A stretch of 63,022 nt of DNA from Streptococcus cristatus (lineage in GTDB: Bacteria; Bacillota; Bacilli; Lactobacillales; Streptococcaceae), in the NCBI RefSeq assembly GCF_001578775.1, contig NZ_KQ969063.1, forward strand, positions 1-63,022, in the 5' to 3' direction. Under the pieces are notes generated by a model. It worked only from the letters and a program-made list of their open reading frames with translations. It was not told the DNA's origin and made no database searches. This document shows positions 34,881 through 43,963 of this stretch, piece by piece; position 1 is the first letter of the stretch; every line of letters begins with the position of its first letter. Made by a program: the position numbers and the translations under genes.

Positions 34881-36692
34881 TTATTCTACCGTTACAGATT
34901 TAGCGAGATTACGCGGTTTATCCACATCTAAACCACGGTGCAAGGTTGCAAAATAAGCAATCAATTGAGTCGGTACCACCATAGAGATTGGGGACAAATA
35001 AGGGTGAACTTGGCTCAGGACAATATCGTCTCCATCCTTAGCCACATTTTCCTCCGCAATGGTCAACACCTTGGCTCCGCGCGCCACAACTTCAGAAACA
35101 TTTCCGCGAGTATGGCTAGCCAAGACCTCGTCTGAAAGTAGGGCTAGAACAGGTGTTCCCTCTTCAATCAGAGAAATAGTACCATGCTTGAGTTCTCCTG
35201 CCGCAAAGCCTTCACACTGAATGTAGGAAATTTCCTTAAGCTTAAGGCTAGCTTCCATCGCCACATAATAGTCCTGACCACGACCGATATAAAAGGCGCT
35301 GCGAGTTTCCGCCAACAAGTCACGAACCTTGCTTTCGATCAATTCTTTCTCAGAAAGGGTAGACTCGATAGACTGGGCTACGATAGACAGCTCATGAACC
35401 AAATCAAACTTCTTAGCTTTTTCATTGCCATTAGCATCACCGACTGCCTTGGCCAAGAAAGCTAGGGCAGCGATTTGTGCAGTGTAGGCTTTGGTTGAAG
35501 CCACGGCGATTTCTGGTCCAGCATGGAGAAGCAGGGTATGCTTGGCTTCACGAGACAAGGTTGAGCCTGGCACATTGGTCACTGTCAAGCTAGGAATGCC
35601 CAGTTCATTGGCCTTGACCAAGACTTGGCGGCTATCAGCTGTCTCACCAGATTGGCTGATGAAGATGAAGAGTGGCTTCTTGCTCAGAAGCGGCATAGCA
35701 TAGCCCCATTCTGAAGAAATACCCAGTTCAACTGGCGTATCCGTCAGTTCTTCCAACATCCGTTTAGAAGCGTAACCCGCATGATAAGAAGTTCCAGCAG
35801 CAATGATATAAATGCGATCCGCTTCTTGGACTGTCTTGATGATGGCAGGATCAATCAGCATCTTATTATTTTCATCCGCATAGGTGCTGATCAGCTTACG
35901 CATCACGGTCGGCTGCTCGTCAATTTCCTTCAGCATGTAGTAAGGATAAGTGCCTTTGCCGATATCAGACAGGTCCAGCTCAGCAGTATAGCTACCACGT
36001 TCAAGAACATTGCCTTCGTAGTCTTGCACTTCTACGCTATTAGCCGTCACGATGACCAGCTCTTTATCATGGATTTCCATGTATTCGCTGGTCTCACGAA
36101 TCATAGCCATAGCATCGGAGCATACCATATTGTAGCCGTCACCCAAGCCAATCAAAAGCGGAGATTTGTTTTTAGCAACGTAGATCGTAGAAGGATCTTG
36201 AGCGTCTACCAAGGCAAAAGCGTAGGAACCTTCGATAATGTGAAGAGCCTTGCGGAAAGCGTCAAGAACAGATAGACCGTCTTCTTCCACAAATTTCCCA
36301 ATCAAATGAACTGTAATTTCTGTATCTGTCTGCCCTTTAAAATCATGACCAGCAAGATAGTTATTTTTGATGTCCAGGTAATTTTCAATCACACCGTTGT
36401 GAACCAAAACAAAACGGCCTGTCTGAGAAGTGTGAGGATGGGCGTTATTCTCACTTGGTTTTCCGTGGGTTGCCCAGCGAGTATGCCCAATACCTGTTGA
36501 ACCTGCCACATCCATGCCAATCTTGGCACGAAGATCTGCAATCCGACCAACAGACTTGACTAGACTAGATTTTTCTCCTGTTGTCACAAAAATTCCAGCT
36601 GAGTCATAGCCTCGGTATTCTAACTTTTCAAGTCCTTGCATCAAAATATCTGTTGCATTGCGGTTTCCCACAACTCCTACGATTCCACACAT
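34881..36692 (-). CDS. glmS: Glucosamine-6-phosphate synthase
   Basis: Makes glucosamine-6-phosphate from fructose-6-phosphate and glutamine, the first step to UDP-GlcNAc for the cell wall. 603 residues: N-terminal class II amidotransferase domain beginning MCGIVGVVG (Cys2 becomes the nucleophile after Met removal; about 1-230), then two SIS sugar isomerase domains (about 285-420 and 455-590) ending AKSVTVE. No glmS ribozyme was recognised upstream. Instead, two NagR-like boxes flank a consensus promoter, implying control by amino-sugar supply. Confidence 0.96.
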   Translation of the reverse strand: MCGIVGVVGNRNATDILMQGLEKLEYRGYDSAGIFVTTGEKSSLVKSVGRIADLRAKIGMDVAGSTGIGHTRWATHGKPSENNAHPHTSQTGRFVLVHNGVIENYLDIKNNYLAGHDFKGQTDTEITVHLIGKFVEEDGLSVLDAFRKALHIIEGSYAFALVDAQDPSTIYVAKNKSPLLIGLGDGYNMVCSDAMAMIRETSEYMEIHDKELVIVTANSVEVQDYEGNVLERGSYTAELDLSDIGKGTYPYYMLKEIDEQPTVMRKLISTYADENNKMLIDPAIIKTVQEADRIYIIAAGTSYHAGYASKRMLEELTDTPVELGISSEWGYAMPLLSKKPLFIFISQSGETADSRQVLVKANELGIPSLTVTNVPGSTLSREAKHTLLLHAGPEIAVASTKAYTAQIAALAFLAKAVGDANGNEKAKKFDLVHELSIVAQSIESTLSEKELIESKVRDLLAETRSAFYIGRGQDYYVAMEASLKLKEISYIQCEGFAAGELKHGTISLIEEGTPVLALLSDEVLASHTRGNVSEVVARGAKVLTIAEENVAKDGDDIVLSQVHPYLSPISMVVPTQLIAYFATLHRGLDVDKPRNLAKSVTVE

Positions 36693-36742
36693 AGATTTAT
36701 TTCTAGCCCTTTGCTGGCAAAAAGCTAGTTCCTCCTTTATTG

Positions 36743-36833
36743 AAAATTGGTATAGTCTTATTTATCTTTTTATCGAGAGACGAAAACATTATACACAGCA
36801 ATTTAACATTTGTCAACATAAAATTGGTATAGT
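36743..36833 (-). promoter_or_regulatory. glmS promoter with two NagR-like boxes
   Basis: Minus strand -35 TTGACA (36816-36811), 17-bp spacer, -10 TATAAT (36793-36788). The identical 14-mer ACTATACCAATTTT occurs at 36833-36820, just upstream of the -35, and at 36756-36743 in the leader. It resembles the streptococcal NagR (GntR-type) site built on ATTGGTATA. Confidence 0.7.
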
Positions 36834-36912
36834 TTCGAGACAGGGAAATTTGTTTAAGAAACAAAAAAGCCTCCCAACAGAAGACTTTTCATAGCAATCA
36901 GAAAAACGAGGC

Positions 36913-37326
36913 TCAATGCCCCTTGTGCTTTTCCAATCTTTTTTGCTGTTTGAGTTCGAATTTCCTTTGCTTAGCCAGTTCTTTTTGCTGCTTACGCTTG
37001 GCTTGAGAGATTTGTTTTTGTTCTTCAAATTGCAACTTCAGCGCTTCCTGAGACTTTGAAGAAAGTGAAGCTATCTGCTCTTTTTTAGCCTGTCTCTGTA
37101 GGCGTTTGGGACTAACCGACTTAGTCTTCTCCTTCACCCTGATGCTGGGACTAAACTGCAAGCGATGATAATAACGGTTTAGAAAATCCAACAATTCCTG
37201 CGTACTAGGCTCTGCACCAAAGGTGACTCGGCAAACTCTATAAGATTGAGCATGTTCCTGCTCAAAAAGACCGTGCCAAAATCCCTCTTCAAAATAAACT
37301 GTCAGCGTCATTGAAATCCTATCCAT
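36913..37326 (-). CDS. yjdF: YjdF family (DUF2992) protein
   Basis: 137-residue protein of the YjdF family. An N-terminal small beta domain (about 1-75; MTLTVYFEEGFWHGLFE, VTFGAEPSTQELLDF) is followed by NPKRLQRQ-type sequence (PKRLQRQAKKE) and a long Lys/Gln-rich helix ending KRLEKHKGH. In Bacillus, yjdF genes are controlled by the azaaromatic-sensing yjdF riboswitch; the protein's own role is unknown. Strong SD AAGGAGG is 7 nt before ATG, and the leader can mask it. Monocistronic, convergent with none; glmS lies downstream. Confidence 0.85.
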   Translation of the reverse strand: MDRISMTLTVYFEEGFWHGLFEQEHAQSYRVCRVTFGAEPSTQELLDFLNRYYHRLQFSPSIRVKEKTKSVSPKRLQRQAKKEQIASLSSKSQEALKLQFEEQKQISQAKRKQQKELAKQRKFELKQQKRLEKHKGH

Positions 37327-37500
37327 GACAGCACCTCCTTAAAAAAATCCCTAAGAATGGACAACCAAGGAGGAAGGTTACTGACAAAAATGGATTTTTT
37401 GCGTCTGGACTACCAACCAGAACTGTGTTTTTATCTTAGTAGCTACAGTTTAGCAAGATTTTCTAAAAAATTCAAGGAAAGCCAAAAATTGTACCGATAG
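37327..37500 (-). promoter_or_regulatory. yjdF leader, candidate riboswitch
   Basis: The mRNA leader contains CCTCCTT (37373-37367), an exact complement of the SD AAGGAGG (37340-37334) 26 nt later. The same bases can instead be held in AACC...GGTT (about 37378-37363). A TCTGG...CCAGA hairpin lies upstream (near 37405-37425). Together these form two exclusive states that expose or hide the SD, typical of a translational riboswitch. A match to the Rfam yjdF motif was not tested. Confidence 0.55.
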
Positions 37501-37603
37501 AAGACAAAGTAAGGCTAACGAAAAATCTCTAAATTCAAAAGTAATTTTGAGATTGTCCTAAAATCTTAGTAAAAACAAAAAAGCCCTCTGAGATCAGAGA
37601 GCT
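37501..37603 (-). terminator. Second and third hairpins downstream of rpsO
   Basis: A 10-bp stem AGCTCTCTGA/TCAGAGGGCT (37603-37582) followed by TTTTT, and a further AATCTC...GAGATT hairpin (about 37555-37522) followed by T's, both in minus orientation. They lie after an earlier terminator at 37783-37806, so the region has three in series. Confidence 0.65.
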
Positions 37604-37789
37604 GATTTGAGCTCGGGCTAAAATCCTAGTGAAAAAGATGAAACTCCTTGTGTTCATCGAACACGGTGTCGTTTCCCTATTTTCATACGGATTTTTGACG
37701 CCCTTAGCATCATGATTCTTGCTGGATAAAATGTTTCTAGACAAGGCGACGAGCCGAAGATTGTACGAAAATTTTAGTGAAACAAAAAA
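37550..37789 (-). repeat. Duplicated block after rpsO
   Basis: The 32-nt segment 37758-37789 and the 33-nt segment 37550-37582 are about 85% identical (both start AGATTGT and end in ACAAAAAA next to a terminator stem). A third partial copy of the core AAAATCCTAGTGAAAA lies near 37619-37635. This looks like duplication of a terminator-proximal unit about 208 bp apart. Confidence 0.6.
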
Positions 37790-37806
37790 TCTCCCCGAAG
37801 GGAGAT
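37783..37806 (-). terminator. rpsO terminator
   Basis: Minus-strand ATCTCCC-TTCG-GGGAGAT, a stable tetraloop stem, followed by six T residues; about 105 nt after the rpsO stop. Confidence 0.85.
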
Positions 37807-37812
37807 GATCTG

Positions 37813-37907
37813 GTTTATTTTACCTTACAGTGCTAGGAAACGTAACCGAAGATTATACTTGAGTATATCGAGGTAAGGTGACAACGCAATGTAAGTGGAA
37901 AATAAAG
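37813..37907 (-). other. Large stem in the rpsO 3' untranslated region
   Basis: TTTATTTTACCTTACA on the left flank pairs almost fully with TGTAAGTGGAAAATAAA on the right flank. Between them ACCTTAC/GTAAGGT-like arms and TATACTTGAGTATA can form further helices. The structure starts a few nt after the rpsO stop and may stabilise the transcript's end. Confidence 0.5.
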
Positions 37908-37911
37908 CAGA

Positions 37912-38181
37912 TTAACGACGAAGTCCTAGAGAGTTGATCAACTCACGGTAACGGTTAACGTCGTTTTTACGCAAGTATGCAAGCAAGTTACGACGGCGAC
38001 CGATTTTCTTCATCAATCCACGGTAAGTAGCGTGGTCTTTTTTGTGTTGTTTGATGTGTTCGTTAAGGTGGTTGATTTCCCAAGTAAGGACAGCAACTTG
38101 AACCTCTACTGAACCTGTATCACCTTCGTGACGTGCATATTGTGCAATGATTTCATTTTTTTTCTCTTTTGAGATTGCCAT
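37912..38181 (-). CDS. rpsO: Ribosomal protein S15
   Basis: 89-residue S15 of the 30S subunit ([24 protein letters not shown]..., [18 protein letters not shown]). An upstream in-frame ATG at 38241 would add 20 residues not found in S15. The true start 38181 has AAAGGAG at 6-nt spacing. It has its own promoter and a leader of about 84 nt; S15 often represses its own leader, and the streptococcal leader is a known target as far as I recall. Confidence 0.97.
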   Translation of the reverse strand: MAISKEKKNEIIAQYARHEGDTGSVEVQVAVLTWEINHLNEHIKQHKKDHATYRGLMKKIGRRRNLLAYLRKNDVNRYRELINSLGLRR

Positions 38182-38300
38182 GATAAGCTCCTTTTCTTTA
38201 CGCTTCATCCGAGTGACAGGCTTGGCAATTCCTGCAACCAAGAAGAAGTTATTTGTCTTTAAGACATTCTTATTCTATCAGGAAGCTAAGTTTTTGTCAA
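38182..38300 (-). promoter_or_regulatory. rpsO promoter and leader
   Basis: Minus strand -35 TTGACA (38300-38295), 17 bp, -10 TAGAAT (38277-38272). The leader begins near a TGTCT-TAA-AGACA palindrome and contains stems (TTGCAGGAATTGCCAAGCC region) before the SD, a plausible S15 autoregulatory site. Confidence 0.7.
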
Positions 38301-38455
38301 ATCTTCTACTTTTTCAACAAGGTCAGCTGAGTTTCATCAACCAAAATGAGAATTTTTCCACACATTTGCTCCAAGACTCTATCTAACCAGTCGCTTTTGA
38401 CTTTGGAGCGGGTTTAGCTTATACTGGGATTAAGATGACGCGAGGAGAAGAGCTT

Positions 38456-39382
38456 ATGAAATATCTTGAGTTTGGAGAAAGCAAACGAGAAATTTCCCAG
38501 ATTATCATAGGGCTGATGCGAATTGCCCAAATGGCACCCAAAAAGGTGGAAGAACTGGTCGAAACAGCCTTGTCAGTCGGAATTAATGCTTTTGACTTAG
38601 CCGATATCTACGGTGGAGGTAAGTGCGAAGAAATTCTGGGACAAGTGCTCAAAAATCGGCCTGACCTGCGAGCTAAGATGTGGATTCAGTCCAAAGTAGG
38701 AATCCGCATAGAAGAATTCACCTACTTCGACTTTTCCAAAGACTATATCCTCGAAGCAACGGATGGTATTTTACAGCGCTTAGGCGTGGATCATCTGGAC
38801 TCTCTGCTCTTGCATCGCCCAGATGCCCTGATGGAGCCCAGTGAAATCGCTGAAGCTTTTGATCTGCTCAAATCTCAAGGAAAGGTTCTTGATTTTGGAG
38901 TGTCCAACCAGAATTCTATGATGATGGAGCTACTAAAAACAAAGGTCAAGCAGCCCTTGGTGGCAAATCAGCTCCAACTAAGCGCAGCTTTCTCGCCTGC
39001 TTTTGAAGCTGGTTTCCACGTTAACATGGAGGGAGCAGCCGCAAATATGCGCGACGGTAGTATTTTCGAATACTGCCACCTCAACGACGTCGTAATTCAG
39101 GCCTGGTCTGTTCTCCAGCACGGCTATTTCGAAGGCGTTTTTGTCGGTTCGGATAAATATCCCAAACTTAATGCCGTCCTGAACCGACTGGCCGACAAAT
39201 ACCAAATATCACCATCCGCAGTAGCTATTGCTTGGGTACTACGCTATCCAGCCCACATGCAGGCGGTCATCGGCACAACCAAGGCTAGCCGCATCATCGA
39301 ATCAGCCAAGGCAGCAGATATTGAACTGACTAGAAAAGAATGGTACGAAATCTACTTGGCCTCTGGAAAAGATCTTCCTTAA
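38456..39382 (+). CDS. Aldo/keto reductase
   Basis: 308-residue NADPH-dependent aldo/keto reductase of the YdhF-like type. Catalytic tetrad visible: Asp and Tyr in FDLADIYGGGKCEE, Lys in WIQSKVGI, His in SLLLHRPD; cofactor-binding IGTTKASRIIESAKA near the C terminus. Start 38456 is chosen because GAGGAG lies 8 nt before it; ATG 38435 has no SD. The TIM-barrel length is normal. Substrate unknown. Followed by the palindromic spacer 39420-39510 and a flavoprotein. Confidence 0.9.
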   Translation: MKYLEFGESKREISQIIIGLMRIAQMAPKKVEELVETALSVGINAFDLADIYGGGKCEEILGQVLKNRPDLRAKMWIQSKVGIRIEEFTYFDFSKDYILEATDGILQRLGVDHLDSLLLHRPDALMEPSEIAEAFDLLKSQGKVLDFGVSNQNSMMMELLKTKVKQPLVANQLQLSAAFSPAFEAGFHVNMEGAAANMRDGSIFEYCHLNDVVIQAWSVLQHGYFEGVFVGSDKYPKLNAVLNRLADKYQISPSAVAIAWVLRYPAHMQAVIGTTKASRIIESAKAADIELTRKEWYEIYLASGKDLP

Positions 39383-39419
39383 AAAATGAGCCTGAAATCC
39401 GATTAATCTTCTACCAAGA

Positions 39420-40726
<1,307 letters not shown>

Positions 40727-40739
40727 GAAAGGAAGTCCT

Positions 40740-41261
40740 TTGGAACATATTATTTTACTAAGAGGCGTTACTCCCAATGGAAAAAATGCTATTCCAAAAA
40801 TGTCTTATTTGGTAGATATTTTAACAGAAGCTGGTTTTCAACACGTTCGAACCTATATTCAAAGTGGGAATATCATTCTTGAAAGTGACTTGGACTTGGA
40901 AGAAATACGAGAACGCGTTCATACTCTGATAAAGGAAAAAATTGGAGCTGACTTAAAAATGGTTATCAAGAATAAGGACGATTTTGAAAAGATTGTTCAA
41001 GAGAACCCATTTAGAGAAGACTATCTTCATGATCGTGTACATGTGATTCTTTATCAGGGATTTATCCAAAGTCTGCCATTAGAAAATTTGAAAGCTGACT
41101 ACGGTGAGGAAGAAATTTGTGTAGGCGATCACTGTCTCTACCTCTATCTCCCTAGAACTGCAAAACGAAAAAAGCTCAATACCAACTATCTTGAAAAACT
41201 GTTTGGCGTGAATTTTACCATGCGAAAGTTAAACGTCGTGGAAAAGTTACTAACAAAATAG
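40740..41261 (+). CDS. DUF1697 family protein
   Basis: 173-residue soluble protein of the DUF1697 family (LLRGVTPNGKNAIPKMSYLVDIL, HVRTYIQSGNIILES, and the late FTMRKLNVVEKLL). Function unknown. Its start codon is TTG with AAAGGAAG 5 nt upstream, so expression is probably modest. It lies between the flavoprotein and the broken Nudix gene on one strand with short gaps. Confidence 0.85.
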   Translation: MEHIILLRGVTPNGKNAIPKMSYLVDILTEAGFQHVRTYIQSGNIILESDLDLEEIRERVHTLIKEKIGADLKMVIKNKDDFEKIVQENPFREDYLHDRVHVILYQGFIQSLPLENLKADYGEEEICVGDHCLYLYLPRTAKRKKLNTNYLEKLFGVNFTMRKLNVVEKLLTK

Positions 41262-41270
41262 GAGAACAAG

Positions 41271-41726
41271 ATGAACAGACGCGAAACAGTCGAATTCGTC
41301 AACATGTGCATGATTAAAAACGGTGACAAGGTTCTGGTCCAAGATCGAGTTAATCCCGACTGACCCGGCATCACTTTTCCTGGTGGTCATGTAGAGCGTG
41401 GAGAATCTTTTACCGATGCAGTTATCAGAGAAGTCAAGGAAGAAACTGGACTGACCATATCCAAACCCCAACTTTGCGGCATCAAGGATTGGTATGATGA
41501 TAAGGATTTTCGATATGTCGTCCTGCTCTACAAGACAAAGCATTATTCCGGCGTGTTGCAATCTTCAGATGAAGGAAAGGTTTGGTGGGAAGATTTTAAA
41601 AATCTCTCTCATCTGAAACTTGCCACCGATGATATGTCTGATATGCTTCGTGTGTTTTTAGAAAAAGATCTCAGTGAATTCTTTTACTACAAAGACGGTG
41701 ACAACTGGCTTTACGATTTGAAGTAA
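41271..41726 (+). pseudogene. mutX: MutX-type Nudix hydrolase, interrupted by a nonsense codon
   Basis: The reading frame from ATG 41271 (SD AGGAGAAC) encodes a protein resembling streptococcal MutX, an 8-oxo-dGTP diphosphatase. Codon 31 is TGA (41361-41363) exactly where relatives have Trp in the DWPGITFPGGH region; one G-to-A change explains it. The rest is open and well conserved for 120 codons, including a full Nudix box (GGHVERGES...REVKEETGL) and the C terminus to TAA 41724-41726. The stop precedes the Nudix box and no good restart site follows, so no active enzyme is expected unless read through. A base-calling error is possible. Confidence 0.85.
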
Positions 41727-41731
41727 AAAAT

Positions 41732-41906
41732 GAGGCTGAGACAAAAGTCCTAGCCTCTCAATTGTCTTTGGATTGTCGAGTAAGACGCAGTGGTTGAGTG
41801 GGCTCTACTACGCTGATTTCATCAGCTTTTACAGCCCTACTCAACTGTGCGGAGGTGGGACGACGAAATCGAATTCTAACGAATTACTGATTTCTGTCCC
41901 ACTCTC
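41732..41906 (+). repeat. Dispersed three-hairpin repeat, copy 2
   Basis: Second copy of the element at 12402-12576, in the same orientation. Differences in the 165-bp core are a C/T (about 41781) and a C/T (about 41888). It lies immediately after the Nudix pseudogene and before the convergent end of the MerR gene, just as copy 1 lies between convergent genes. Confidence 0.85.
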
Positions 41907-41908
41907 AT

Positions 41909-42649
41909 TTATTCTGCATTTGTCCGAACGTAAGCTGCAATGACATCTGATGTGTACTGAGCTGTGCCTGGACCAAATTTGTCGATATTTTCCTTAAACT
42001 CTGGGTTATAGACATAGCCTTTACCGATATGACCGAAGACTTCAATAGAGCAGTCAAAGCCATAAGTACGGATGGCTTGCAAGAGACGCGCTGCCTGCTC
42101 TTGATTTTCTGCCGCTTCAACTGGCAAGCCTTGCTGCATATTCTCTGCCAGACTTTGAAAAACTTGATTGAAGGCTGCGGCAGATTCTTCTTCCCGTCCA
42201 TTTTGACGAGTCAGTGCTTCCGACATGACTTCTTGACCGTATTCTTCGACAGCTTTTTGGTGGTATTTTTGATTGTCTTCGTAGGCAAAACCTGCGAATT
42301 TTTCTTTCATTGTCATCTTTCTTTCTCCTTTTTCTTCTTGGATAGTTTTTCGCAAGGTAGAAATCAAGGTATCCAAGCGGTCTCTTTCCTGCTGCAAATA
42401 TTCCAACTGCCTCACCAGATGCGGCAATAAGGCCTGATCGTCCTGACTCAGTAGCTCTGCTATTTTCTCCAAAGAAAAGCCTAGATACTTATAGTAAAGG
42501 ATGACCTGTAGCCGCTCTAGATCAGCTTGACTATAGGTTCGGTAGCCATTTTCTGATTTTTGAGGAACCAAAAGCCCGATTTTGTCGTAGTGGTGCAGGG
42601 TTTTGACAGAGACACCCGAAAGCTGCGCAGCTTCTTTGATATGATACAT
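41909..42649 (-). CDS. MerR family regulator with TipAS-type effector domain
   Basis: 246-residue regulator: N-terminal MerR winged helix (about 1-70; MYHIKEAAQLSGVSVKTLHHYDKIGLL), a dimerisation coiled coil (about 75-112), and a C-terminal TipAS-like domain (about 125-240). TipAS domains bind antibiotics or other aromatic ligands, which suggests drug sensing. Its promoter has the 19-bp MerR-type spacer, so it probably controls itself. No efflux gene is adjacent; the methyltransferase upstream is a possible target. Confidence 0.9.
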   Translation of the reverse strand: MYHIKEAAQLSGVSVKTLHHYDKIGLLVPQKSENGYRTYSQADLERLQVILYYKYLGFSLEKIAELLSQDDQALLPHLVRQLEYLQQERDRLDTLISTLRKTIQEEKGERKMTMKEKFAGFAYEDNQKYHQKAVEEYGQEVMSEALTRQNGREEESAAAFNQVFQSLAENMQQGLPVEAAENQEQAARLLQAIRTYGFDCSIEVFGHIGKGYVYNPEFKENIDKFGPGTAQYTSDVIAAYVRTNAE

Positions 42650-42671
42650 AAAAAAACCTCCTTGCCCTTAT

Positions 42672-42702
42672 AGTATAAGCCCTGACCTTAGGGCAGAGTC
42701 AA
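42672..42702 (-). promoter_or_regulatory. MerR-type promoter with 19-bp spacer
   Basis: Minus strand -35 TTGACT (42702-42697) and -10 TATACT (42677-42672) are 19 bp apart, too far for normal polymerase contact. A GCCCT-N6-AGGGC dyad (42679-42694) fills the spacer. This is the classic layout of promoters activated by MerR proteins through DNA distortion. Confidence 0.8.
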
Positions 42703-42754
42703 GCTTTTTATGAAATTTTTTAAATCACTTTAAATTTTCCAAAGTAGCTAGTAT

Positions 42755-43507
42755 TTATTTGCGAGAAACCATAGCAATAAAGCCCAGTTTTTCTTGATTC
42801 TTTTGGAACATCTTAAACATCTTCATAAACTGGCCGTAGTTCTCTTTTTTAAGGGCATTGAAGCAGATTTTCAGAGTGCCACCCAGCCCTTCGTCATATA
42901 TCATCCCTCGAAGGCTCATCAAGGTCATTTCGCCGACAAAGGTGTCCACACGGTCAAAAGCATGAGAACGTGCCAGCTGAATCCAAGATCCCTCGGTTAG
43001 AGGCCCCACATTGACATTAATCGCACGAGATAGCTCTTCTCGGACATTCTCATCTTTTTGCTTGAGCATGACGTCATGGGTGAGGAGCACTCCACCTGGC
43101 TTCAGCACTCGGTAGTACTCATCCATACATTTGGCCTTCCCCTTATCCGTCTGCATGGTCAGCATGGCTTCATTGATAACAATATCAAACGAATTATCAT
43201 CATAAGGCAGCTTCATGGCATTAGCTTGCTCAAATGTGACGAGCTCACCAACACCAGCCTTGTCTCCATTAAGCTTAGCCTGAGCCAGCGCAGCCTTATC
43301 CAAATCAACTGCAGTAATCTGGCAGCCATATGTTTTAGCCAGCTCGATTGTTGTAGTCCCCATATTGCAGGCAACCTCTAGAACTTTCTTATCGCTGGAA
43401 AACTGCCCCTGCTCAATCAGCCAGTCGGTTGCCAGCTTACCACCGGGACGAAGGCGTTTCTTTCCTAACTTTGCTAAAAATTTATGCCCTGCTTCTGCCA
43501 TTTCCAA
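42755..43507 (-). CDS. Class I SAM-dependent methyltransferase
   Basis: 250-residue methyltransferase of the Methyltransf_11 type. SAM-binding motif I is VLEVACNMGTTTIELA (about residues 42-57), motif II acidic AVDLDKAALAQ, and post-motif VINEAMLTMQTDKGKA with RVLKPGGVLLTHD. Substrate unknown; the family includes small-molecule enzymes. Upstream of the MerR gene on the same strand with a separate transcript likely. Confidence 0.85.
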   Translation of the reverse strand: MEMAEAGHKFLAKLGKKRLRPGGKLATDWLIEQGQFSSDKKVLEVACNMGTTTIELAKTYGCQITAVDLDKAALAQAKLNGDKAGVGELVTFEQANAMKLPYDDNSFDIVINEAMLTMQTDKGKAKCMDEYYRVLKPGGVLLTHDVMLKQKDENVREELSRAINVNVGPLTEGSWIQLARSHAFDRVDTFVGEMTLMSLRGMIYDEGLGGTLKICFNALKKENYGQFMKMFKMFQKNQEKLGFIAMVSRK

Positions 43508-43577
43508 ACCTCCATGATTTTGATTGATTCCATTATAGCATAAAATATTATATTTTCAGATAATTCTTAGAATTTAG

Positions 43578-43612
43578 CAAAAAAACAGACCGAATCGACC
43601 GATTCAATCTGT
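43578..43612 (-). terminator. azlD terminator
   Basis: ACAGACCGAATC (43585-43596) pairs with GATTCAATCTGT (43601-43612) with mismatches. On the minus strand a T7 run follows. 13 nt after the azlD stop. Confidence 0.8.
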
Positions 43613-43624
43613 CTTTTACCTTCT

Positions 43625-43963
43625 TTATAGCCCAAGAGATCCGGCCAGATAGCGCAGCAAGGCCACCAAGACTACGCCAAATACAACAGTTGCAATTAAG
43701 TTCTTATACTTAAAAGCCACATAGCTAGTCGGAAAAACAGCTATTAAATCCAGCCATTTAAAACTCGGCAACTGACCTCTTTGAGCATTGGTGACGCTGG
43801 ATAGGATAAGGGCAAAGATAATGGAAACTGGCAGATATTTGAGAAAACGCTCTACCATGGGCGGAAGCCCCTTGTACTTGACTAGGATAAAGGGCAAAAC
43901 CCGTGGAATCCAAGTGACCAAGGCTGACAAAAGAATGGCCAGCAAAATATACTTACTTATCAT
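43625..43963 (-). CDS. azlD: Branched-chain amino acid exporter small subunit
   Basis: 112-residue four-helix protein of the AzlD family, with WIPRVLPFILVKYKGLPPMVERFLKYLPVSI near the N terminus (quoted in part) as the family block. It works with AzlC to export branched-chain amino acids or analogues. Overlaps azlC by 11 nt, so the subunits are co-translated. Confidence 0.9.
   Translation of the reverse strand: MISKYILLAILLSALVTWIPRVLPFILVKYKGLPPMVERFLKYLPVSIIFALILSSVTNAQRGQLPSFKWLDLIAVFPTSYVAFKYKNLIATVVFGVVLVALLRYLAGSLGL

Noticed and set aside
36693..36912. glmS ribozyme or riboswitch upstream of glmS
   Set aside because: The leader is short and AT-rich and shows no ribozyme core; a promoter with NagR-like boxes explains it better.
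37535..37744. 69-codon minus-strand frame downstream of rpsO
   Set aside because: No SD, overlaps two terminator stems, and its protein repeats only mirror the duplicated DNA block; it is not a convincing gene.
41361..41363. TGA in mutX as a selenocysteine or recoded codon
   Set aside because: The family residue here is Trp, no SECIS-like hairpin follows, and streptococci lack selenocysteine machinery.
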